A DNA stretch of 13,314 nucleotides from Candidatus Melainabacteria bacterium. GTDB taxonomy: Bacteria > Cyanobacteriota > Vampirovibrionia > Obscuribacterales > Obscuribacteraceae. Each line of letters begins with the position of its first letter. The first letter of the stretch is position 1. Below, piece by piece: positions 13,220 through 13,314 of the stretch. The notes beneath the pieces are model-generated. The model was not told the origin of the DNA, made no database searches, and worked only from the letters and a program-made list of their open reading frames with translations. The stretch is from assembly GCA_014380105.1 (NCBI GenBank), contig JACMKL010000779.1, positions 1 through 13,314 on the forward strand, given 5' to 3'. The position numbers and the translations under genes are program-made.

Positions 13220-13314
13220 TAAGGGCGGAAATACAACTTTACGACATATCAAGATAAGGTTCTTGGAGACATTAGTGCTCTATGGCTATGTTTTAGATGC
13301 TCGTTTTTTCTCTC

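Noticed and set aside
13265..13314. Possible gene start (GGAGA then GTG at 13275) open to the right edge
   Set aside because: Only about 13 codons are visible, too few to support a call.
1..13314. tRNA, rRNA, CRISPR arrays, insertion sequences
   Set aside because: No cloverleaf with a TTC loop and CCA-type end, no regularly spaced repeats and no transposase motif were seen on either strand by eye.

Overview
The window looks like a chromosomal stretch of a diderm bacterium. Supporting signs are a signal-peptide protein, a lipoprotein, and several enzymes that act on membranes. The mix of a cyanobacterial-type acyl-lipid/acyl-CoA desaturase, a BT1-type folate/biopterin transporter, a PPK2 polyphosphate kinase and large retropepsin-TPR proteins would fit a non-photosynthetic cyanobacterial relative such as Candidatus Obscuribacterales (Vampirovibrionia/Melainabacteria). 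That placement is an inference from gene content only. I see no tRNA, rRNA, CRISPR array, transposase or phage gene.

Layout, left to right. (1) 1-1302, minus strand: a ribbon-helix-helix protein followed by a fatty-acid desaturase that runs off the left edge. (2) 1513-3882, plus strand: a 789-residue exported protein with a LolA-like region, two retropepsin domains and TPRs. It converges on a small minus-strand gene (3927-4343) that has a clear TATAAT box. (3) 4344-5030: mostly non-coding, with one possible 39-residue membrane peptide and a long hairpin just ahead of the next gene. (4) 5031-8464, plus strand: a tight GC-rich cluster of a dephospho-CoA kinase fused to a Cys-rich, membrane-spanning extension, a PPK2 polyphosphate kinase, and an OsmC-like thiol-dependent protein, closed by a convincing intrinsic terminator at 8560-8595. 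(5) 8632-9924, plus strand: a BT1-family MFS transporter. (6) 10145-11321, minus strand: a PlsC-like acyltransferase whose start overlaps the end of a Ser/Asp-rich, Cys-containing small protein out of frame. A very long hairpin and T-run lie downstream. (7) 11322-11683: a non-coding stretch with nested inverted repeats that look like a structured RNA. (8) 11684-12418, minus strand: a creatininase-family hydrolase. Divergent from it, 12535-13122, plus strand, is a small lipoprotein.

The most unusual item is the gene at 5031-7076. It is an essentially complete CoaE kinase that continues into an acidic Pro/Thr/Glu linker, a cluster of nine cysteines in 23 residues, one transmembrane helix and an outward-facing beta-rich domain. 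Its coupling to PPK2 and an OsmC-like protein suggests a membrane-tethered CoA/thiol and phosphoryl-transfer module, but no such system is known to me and the link is inference. The flanking lipid genes (desaturase, PlsC-like) and the lipoprotein are not obviously connected to it.
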